Positions 5,746 through 10,392 of a stretch of DNA of 10,392 nt are shown here, piece after piece. Source of the DNA: Collinsella sp. (GTDB lineage: Bacteria; Actinomycetota; Coriobacteriia; Coriobacteriales; Coriobacteriaceae); NCBI GenBank assembly GCA_019424965.1, contig JAHYYL010000047.1:1-10392 (forward strand). Reading direction: 5' to 3'. Each line of letters opens with the position of its first letter. The first letter of the stretch is position 1. The translations under genes and the position numbers were made by a program. The notes under the pieces are model-generated. The model was given only the letters and a program-made list of their open reading frames with translations, did not search any database and had not been told where the DNA came from.

Positions 5746-7518
5746 ATGGCCGTCTTGTTCACGACCCCCAAGCGCAATGACAAAACCTCTGGAGCCCATT
5801 TTGTCGAGCCCGACCTGCGCCGTTGCACGCTGCTCGCACACGGCAGCTGGCGCCGCGTGACGCGCCGCATCGTTGTAGGCGCCGTATGCGCGCTTACGGT
5901 AAGCTCGCTGCTCATGCCGAGCATCTCGCTCGCAGCCGAGTGGGTGGACGTTGGCGGCGTCCGCCACGAAGCGGCCGCGGGCCCCACGGGAGACGCCGCC
6001 GGTACCTGGTCATGGGATGGCGCCGATGACATGAAGCTCAACGGCTATAACGGCGGCGCGATCGAGGCAGCGGGCAAGCTCAACGTGAGCTACGAGGGCA
6101 ACAACACCGTCACTAACGACGACGGCCGCGGCATCAAGGTTAAGGATGGCGCGAACGAGAACGCCGAGCTTAATATTCAGGGCGACGCGTCCAGCACGCG
6201 CAACGTGACATCTTCTCGTGACGCCATCACTTCCGTCGGCAACATCAACATCGACGGCGCTGGCACTGTCAACGCCACGAGCACCGAGCACGATGCCATC
6301 GATGCCGGGGGCGATGTCACCATCAAGGGCTCGGGAAACGTTAACGCCACGGGCGATTCGGATGGCATCAGGGCCGACGGCAACATCACGATCGACAACA
6401 GCGGAACCGTCACCGCCAAGGCCACCGAGGATCAGGGTATCGATGCTAACGAGAACCTCATCATAAAGGGCGGCGGCAAGGTAGAGGCAAGCTCTATCGA
6501 GGACAATGCGATTTGGGCCGACGGCAGTATCGAGATCTCGGGCGGCAGCCAGGTCAAGGCAAGCTCCGAGGAAGACGCCGCCATCGACGGTAAAAACAGC
6601 CTCACGGTCACGAACGCTTCCCTCAACGCAGGTGGCGTTGGGTATGGCATCTATGTCTACAAGGGCATCACGCTCGATGGCGCGACCGTGACGGTCCGCG
6701 CAAGCTCAGATGGCGGGGAAGTCAGCGCACTCTTCACCGATGAGGACGACATCGTCATCAAGAACGGCTCGACTGTGGATGCGCTCGCAGAAGGCAGGTT
6801 CTCGGTTGCAATCTCCACCAGTAATTTCTACTCCGGCGAAGCGGGTGGCCATATCTACATCAGCGACTCCGTTGTCAAGGCCATAGCCCGCTATGCCGAG
6901 ACCGGCGGCGACGGCCCCGACCACTACAGTGGAGACCAAAACGACGAAATCATCCCTGAGTCCGAGGGCCTGAACATCGGCATCTTCGCGCAGACCAGCG
7001 AGGGCATCACGCCCGCGACCATCTCGATCGTCCGCAGCAGAGTCACGGCCGAGGGAGACACGGCGGCAATCTTCGCCCTTGCCATGAGCGCGGACGGCAA
7101 GGCGATCGGCACCATCGAAATCGAAGGAGCCACCATCCAGACGCCTGAAGGCGGCAAGGTCATTGACTATCGCAACAAGGAAGAACTCAGCGACGGCATC
7201 GTCTACGAGGCGGGTCAAACCATCGGCACGGGCGACGCCGTGATCGACTCCCCCTACAACGAAGCAGTCGCCAAGCACACGCTCATCGCGCCTCCCGAGG
7301 AGACCAAACCCGAGGAAAAGCCCGGCGAGACCAAGCCGGGTTCCAAGTCCGAGGGCGCGAAGACGATCAAGACCGTTGCAGTTGCAGCCACGGGAGCCAA
7401 GACCGCCGGCAAACTCGCGGCAACCGGCGACGCCTCGAGCGCAACCATCATAGCGACCGCCCTTGTAGGAACGGCCGCTATCGTCACAGGCGCCCTGGCG
7501 AGTCGCAAACGCTCGTAA
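5746..7518 (+). CDS. Secreted beta-solenoid surface protein with LAATG sorting signal (copy 1)
   Basis: A 590-residue secreted, probably wall-anchored protein of unknown ligand. It starts at ATG 5746, after GGGAG. A long basic N-region (about 41 residues, with RRVTRR) leads into a hydrophobic helix ending MPSISLAA, with likely cleavage before Glu65. A short WSWDGADD segment (88-95) precedes imperfect 23-24-residue repeats at about 164-304, pattern GNIxIxGxGxVxAxxxxxDAIxA, typical of parallel beta-helix rungs. A second beta-rich part follows (about 305-515), then a Pro/Glu/Lys-rich wall spacer (516-540). The C-terminus has LAATGD (557-562), a hydrophobic helix and RKRS. LAxTG is, from family knowledge, the signal of class E sortases of high-GC Gram-positives; no sortase gene lies here. 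It resembles carbohydrate-binding or adhesin-type solenoids, but I do not recognise a specific family. Confidence 0.88.
   Translation: MAVLFTTPKRNDKTSGAHFVEPDLRRCTLLAHGSWRRVTRRIVVGAVCALTVSSLLMPSISLAAEWVDVGGVRHEAAAGPTGDAAGTWSWDGADDMKLNGYNGGAIEAAGKLNVSYEGNNTVTNDDGRGIKVKDGANENAELNIQGDASSTRNVTSSRDAITSVGNINIDGAGTVNATSTEHDAIDAGGDVTIKGSGNVNATGDSDGIRADGNITIDNSGTVTAKATEDQGIDANENLIIKGGGKVEASSIEDNAIWADGSIEISGGSQVKASSEEDAAIDGKNSLTVTNASLNAGGVGYGIYVYKGITLDGATVTVRASSDGGEVSALFTDEDDIVIKNGSTVDALAEGRFSVAISTSNFYSGEAGGHIYISDSVVKAIARYAETGGDGPDHYSGDQNDEIIPESEGLNIGIFAQTSEGITPATISIVRSRVTAEGDTAAIFALAMSADGKAIGTIEIEGATIQTPEGGKVIDYRNKEELSDGIVYEAGQTIGTGDAVIDSPYNEAVAKHTLIAPPEETKPEEKPGETKPGSKSEGAKTIKTVAVAATGAKTAGKLAATGDASSATIIATALVGTAAIVTGALASRKRS
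6485..6566 (+). repeat. 10-bp direct repeats flanking one solenoid rung
   Basis: AGGCAAGCTC occurs at 6485-6494 and again at 6557-6566, exactly 72 bp (24 codons) apart. It encodes the EASS and KASS ends of successive rungs. The paralogue has a single copy and lacks the rung in between, so recombination or slippage across these repeats explains the difference. Confidence 0.7.
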
Positions 7519-7540
7519 ACACTTTTTCGCACAGGACGGG

Positions 7541-7585
7541 TGGATCGCGGCTCTTGCCTTCCCCGTCTACTTCTTCGTAGCGTAA
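7541..7585 (+). pseudogene. Fossil C-terminus of the purine permease
   Basis: The 45 bases encode WIAALAFPVYFFVA and a stop, matching the permease end WIAALAFLVYFFVA at 5494-5538 with one residue changed. Similarity continues beyond the stop into the terminator hairpin. It has no start or upstream part. It marks the left end of the duplicated unit; the break lies between about 7534 and 7541, where copy 1 loses similarity to the sequence after copy 2. Confidence 0.85.
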
Positions 7586-7611
7586 GGGCAAGGCTGCAAA
7601 AGCTGAACAAT

Positions 7612-7650
7612 AAAGCGCGGAGTCGCCATGCGGCCCCGCGCTTTTCTTTT
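7612..7650 (+). terminator. Duplicated permease terminator behind surface-protein gene 1
   Basis: AAAGCGCGG (7612-7620) pairs with CCGCGCTTT (7636-7644), followed by TTTTCTTTT. It is the copy of the hairpin at 5562-5605, somewhat decayed in the inner stem and outer two pairs but with a longer T-rich tail. It now terminates a gene it did not originally belong to. Confidence 0.8.
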
Positions 7651-7692
7651 AGCGTCGGTCCCTGCGCCGGCGTGCGGCCTATTTCTCCCCCA

Positions 7693-7789
7693 TTTTGGCC
7701 ATTTTGCCCTCCAAACGGCACTACCGCCGGCAACATCCAGCAGATACGCTGAATCTAGCCGTATAGGCCCTATGAGAACGGGAGCAACC
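7693..7789 (+). promoter_or_regulatory. Conserved leader of surface-protein gene 2
   Basis: This is the counterpart of 5649-5745. The palindromic core ATAGG-C-CCTAT (7763-7773 region) is kept, and the outer pair has changed from C-G to T-G, compatible with RNA pairing. GGGAG lies 5 nt before ATG 7790. No confident -10/-35 pair is visible. Confidence 0.45.
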
Positions 7790-9478
7790 ATGGCAGCCTT
7801 GTTCACGACCCCCAAACGCAATGACACTACCGCCGGAACCCATGTTGCCGAACCCGACGTTCGCCGTCGCATAGGACTCGCGCACGGCAGCTGGCGCCGC
7901 GTGACGCGCCGCATCGTCGTAGGCGCCGTGTGCGCGCTCACGGTGAGCTCGCTGCTCATGCCGAGCGTCTCGCTCGCGGCGGAATGGGTCAAGGTCGGCG
8001 AAACCAAATACAACGCCGGCACTGCGGCGGGCGACGAGACCGGCACCTGGTCGTGGGACGGCGCCGACGACTTGAAGCTCAACAACTATAACGGCGGCGA
8101 GATCCAGGCCGCAGGCAAGCTCAACGTGAATTACTCGGGAAACAACATCGTCACTGCCGACTGGATCGAAGGCATCAAGGCTTCTCATGGCAATAATGAG
8201 AACGCCGAGCTCAATATCCAAGGCGACGCGGGCAGCACGCTCAGCGTGACATCTACTGAGGACGCTATCCTCTCCACGGGTAATATCAACATCGACGGAG
8301 CCGGATCCGTCAACGCCACGAGCGCTGGGTTTGATGCCATCGACGCCGAGGGCGATCTCGCTATCAAAGGTTCGGGCAACGTCAACGCCACGGGCGTATC
8401 GGATGGCATCAGGGCAAACGGCAATATCACGATTGACGACAGCGGAGCCGTCACCGCCAGGGCCACCCAGGACAAGGGTATCGGAACCGACAAGAACCTC
8501 ACCATCAAGGGTGGCGGGACGGTCGAGGCAAGCTCCGAGAAAGACGCTGCCGTCGAGGCCAAGGGCAGCCTCGCAGCCACAAACGCCTCCCTCAACGTAA
8601 ACGGTGTTGAATATGGCGTCTATGCCCACAAGGGCATCACGCTCGATCATGCAAACGTGACAGTCCGTGCAAGTAAAGGCAGATACGGTGGCGCCATTGC
8701 CCTCTTCACCTACCAAGACGATATCGTCGTCAAGAACGGCTCCACCGTGGACGCGCTTGCGGAAGGCGAGGTTTCGGCTGCATTCTCCACCAGAAACGAT
8801 CGACCCAACGAGGAGGGTGGCCACATCTACATCAGCGACTCCGTTGTCAAGGCCATAGCCCGCTATGTCGAGAACGGCGACGGCCCCATCCCCTACAGCG
8901 AAAACCAAGATGGCGAGACGAGGCGCGAACCCCAAGGCGAGAACATCGGCATCATCGCCCAGACCAGCGAGGGCGTCACACCCGCAGTCATCTCGATCAT
9001 CCGCAGCAAGGTAACGGTCGAAGGAGATACAGCGGCAATCTTTGCCCGTGCCATGAGCGCTGACGGCAAGACAATCGGCACCATCAAGATTGAGAACGCC
9101 GCCATCCAGACGCCCGAAGGCGGCAAGGTCATTGACTATCGCAAGCTCCGTGACGGCATCTACGAAGCAGGCCAAGCCATCGGCACGGGCGACGCCACGG
9201 TCGACTCCCTCTATATCAAAGCAGTCGCCAAAAGCACGACCATCGCACCTCCCGAGGTAGCCAAGCCGGAAGACCCCAAGCCCGACGAGACCAAGCAGAA
9301 CCCCAAGCCTGAGGGCTCAAAGCCGACCAAGGCCGTTGCGGCTTCAACCACGAAAGCCAAGACTACCGGCGTGCTCGCGGCAACCGGCGACACCTCGGGT
9401 GCGGCCATCGTGGCAACCGTCCTTGTGGGAACAGCCGCTATCGCCGCAGGCACCATGGCGAGCCGCAAGCGCTCTTAA
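7790..9478 (+). CDS. Secreted beta-solenoid surface protein with LAATG sorting signal (copy 2)
   Basis: A 562-residue paralogue of the gene at 5746, sharing the same order of parts: a basic N-region with RRVTRR, a hydrophobic signal helix with likely cleavage before Glu65, WSWDGADD, solenoid rungs (about 163-279), a second beta-rich part, a Pro/Lys-rich spacer (487-513), LAATGD (529-534), a hydrophobic helix and RKRS. The start is ATG 7790, with GGGAG 5 nt upstream. By eye, the signal, the central rungs and the sorting signal are the most conserved. The most divergent parts are residues 71-80, 122-136 and the acidic loop at about 336-382. It lacks one 24-residue rung found in copy 1. Both genes are preceded by terminators, so they are probably transcribed separately. 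Different ligands or antigenic variants are plausible but inferred. Confidence 0.88.
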   Translation: MAALFTTPKRNDTTAGTHVAEPDVRRRIGLAHGSWRRVTRRIVVGAVCALTVSSLLMPSVSLAAEWVKVGETKYNAGTAAGDETGTWSWDGADDLKLNNYNGGEIQAAGKLNVNYSGNNIVTADWIEGIKASHGNNENAELNIQGDAGSTLSVTSTEDAILSTGNINIDGAGSVNATSAGFDAIDAEGDLAIKGSGNVNATGVSDGIRANGNITIDDSGAVTARATQDKGIGTDKNLTIKGGGTVEASSEKDAAVEAKGSLAATNASLNVNGVEYGVYAHKGITLDHANVTVRASKGRYGGAIALFTYQDDIVVKNGSTVDALAEGEVSAAFSTRNDRPNEEGGHIYISDSVVKAIARYVENGDGPIPYSENQDGETRREPQGENIGIIAQTSEGVTPAVISIIRSKVTVEGDTAAIFARAMSADGKTIGTIKIENAAIQTPEGGKVIDYRKLRDGIYEAGQAIGTGDATVDSLYIKAVAKSTTIAPPEVAKPEDPKPDETKQNPKPEGSKPTKAVAASTTKAKTTGVLAATGDTSGAAIVATVLVGTAAIAAGTMASRKRS

Positions 9479-9535
9479 ACGCCTCTGCGCACATGGCAGC
9501 TCCCGCGAAGGCCCCGAGCCTCAGCACCGTTTAAC

Positions 9536-9573
9536 AACGCCACCGCCGAGCTCCCCTCCGGCGGTGGCGTTTT
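9536..9573 (+). terminator. Rho-independent terminator of surface-protein gene 2
   Basis: A perfect 13-bp stem, AACGCCACCGCCG (9536-9548) with CGGCGGTGGCGTT (9559-9571), has a 10-nt loop and continues into TTTT. It is unrelated in sequence to the two duplicated hairpins upstream, so it is the original terminator of this gene. Confidence 0.92.
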
Positions 9574-9685
9574 CCATATGCGTCCGCAGGGTATGCACGA
9601 GATTGTCTTTGGTCTAGCCCAACCTGCATGAGCCGGCGTGCGACAATGGGGGCCGTCGATATCACAACACTGAGAGAAGCCCGTC

Positions 9686-10351
9686 ATGGAAGCGCATCAA
9701 AAGCAGATAACCGTTCATGCACAGCATGCCGAAAGCGCACCAGTCATCTATCTTCCCGTGGTCATGGGCGACGGCGCGGAGGTTTATGAACGCTGCCGAG
9801 AGCTCAACTGCCCGCCCTTCACGCTTGTCGGCATTGGCAGCCTCAACTGGAATCGCGAGCTGAGCCCCTGGGGATGCGACGGAACCGTGCGCGATGCCGA
9901 GCCCTTTGGCGGTCAGGCTTCCGGATTTCTCGATGAGCTGTTGAACTGGATAATCCCAGAGGCCGAGTCGTCGCTTCCTCAGCCGCCCACCTGGCGCGGC
10001 ATTGCCGGCTACTCGCTCGCGGGCCTCTTCGCGCTCTGGTCCCTCTGGCAAACCGACGCCTTTAGCCGCGCCGCAAGCGCATCTGGGTCGTTGTGGTTTC
10101 CCGACTTTGTCGATCGCGCCAGCACGGCCCCTTTTGCCGGCAACCCGCAGGCCGTCTATCTGTCACTCGGCAAAAAGGAGACCAAGACACCCAACCGCAT
10201 GATGCGGCATGTACTCGACGACACACGCGCGATGGAAGCGTTGCTCGTCGCGCGCGGCATTCCAACAACGCTGGAGCTCAACCCCGGCAATCACTTTGCC
10301 CAAACCGATCTGCGCATGGCACGTGGCATCCACTGGATATTGACGCATTAA
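9686..10351 (+). CDS. Alpha/beta hydrolase, esterase-like
   Basis: A 221-residue cytoplasmic serine hydrolase of the alpha/beta fold, similar in outline to the putative esterase/IroE-type group. The nucleophile elbow is GYSLAG with Ser110. The catalytic His is probably His203 (NPGNHFAQTD). The acid may be Glu165 (LSLGKKETKTPN), in the usual place after a strand. The N-terminal third (FTLVGIGSLNWNRELSPWG) looks like the strand-and-oxyanion region of short esterases. No signal peptide or membrane segment is seen. The start is ATG 9686, with GAGAAG about 6 nt upstream. The substrate is unknown. It stands alone between two terminators, on the same strand as the surface genes; I see no confident promoter in 9574-9685. 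Confidence 0.88.
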   Translation: MEAHQKQITVHAQHAESAPVIYLPVVMGDGAEVYERCRELNCPPFTLVGIGSLNWNRELSPWGCDGTVRDAEPFGGQASGFLDELLNWIIPEAESSLPQPPTWRGIAGYSLAGLFALWSLWQTDAFSRAASASGSLWFPDFVDRASTAPFAGNPQAVYLSLGKKETKTPNRMMRHVLDDTRAMEALLVARGIPTTLELNPGNHFAQTDLRMARGIHWILTH

Positions 10352-10388
10352 AAATGACGCCCGCGCGTACGCATGGGCGCCATTTTTT
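10351..10388 (+). terminator. Rho-independent terminator of the hydrolase gene
   Basis: AAAATGACGCCC (about 10351-10362) pairs with GGGCGCCATTTT (10375-10386) with one A-C mismatch and runs into a T6 tract. The arm begins at the last base of the stop codon. The symmetric A and T runs could allow use in both directions. Confidence 0.85.
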
Positions 10389-10392
10389 GATT

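Noticed and set aside
7721..9175. 484-residue open frame opposite surface gene 2
   Set aside because: It is a shadow of repetitive, GC-biased coding sequence. The plus-strand protein has a coherent signal peptide, rungs and sorting signal.
5746..9478. CRISPR-like or tandem DNA repeats in the surface genes
   Set aside because: The repetition is at protein level with degenerate DNA. Period and divergence fit solenoid rungs, and there are no identical repeats with unique spacers.

Overview
The window is high-GC and looks like a chromosomal segment of a gut Coriobacteriia, most likely Collinsella or a close relative. The assignment is by recall of protein style, not by search: a fused HTH/aminotransferase, an intracellular bile-salt-hydrolase-type enzyme, an AzgA-type purine permease, and surface proteins ending in an LAxTG sorting signal. 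I see no rRNA, tRNA, CRISPR array, insertion sequence or phage gene.

Layout, left to right. (1) Positions 1-361, minus strand: the 5' part of an XRE-type HTH domain fused to a PLP aminotransferase. A frameshift breaks the HTH at position 241. Its promoter region holds four GTTCAATT half-sites. (2) Positions 525-1361, minus: a LysR-type regulator divergent from an EamA/DMT exporter at 1501-2412, sharing a short promoter region with inverted repeats. (3) The 102-bp gap at 2413-2514 holds a decayed fragment of a second LysR-like gene and a hairpin. (4) Positions 2515-3480, minus: an N-terminal-Cys choloylglycine/bile salt hydrolase. (5) A strong terminator, then at 3612-4031, minus, a short peptide-deformylase-family protein whose catalytic Glu is replaced by Met. 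(6) Divergent from it at 4225-5538: an NCS2/AzgA-type purine permease with a strong terminator. (7) Two tandem paralogous genes, 5746-7518 and 7790-9478, each encoding a secreted beta-solenoid protein with an LAATG cell-wall sorting signal. (8) Positions 9686-10351: an esterase-like alpha/beta hydrolase with its own terminator.

The most informative structure is the origin of the surface-protein pair. The unit was tandemly duplicated with a period of about 2045 bp, and the duplication carried along the last 14 codons, stop and terminator of the upstream purine permease. A 45-bp fossil of the permease C-terminus therefore lies between the two surface-protein genes, and the copied permease terminator now sits behind the first one. 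The second copy lacks one 24-residue solenoid rung, flanked in the first copy by a 10-bp direct repeat. About 95 bp of leader upstream of each start is better conserved than the spacer before it, although its substitution pattern is not that of coding sequence.

Most genes look like separate transcription units: strong hairpins follow the deformylase homologue, the permease, both surface genes and the hydrolase. The functional themes are envelope and gut-host interaction (bile salts, surface proteins, small-molecule export) and purine uptake. Nothing here amounts to a clear new multi-gene defence or biosynthetic system.
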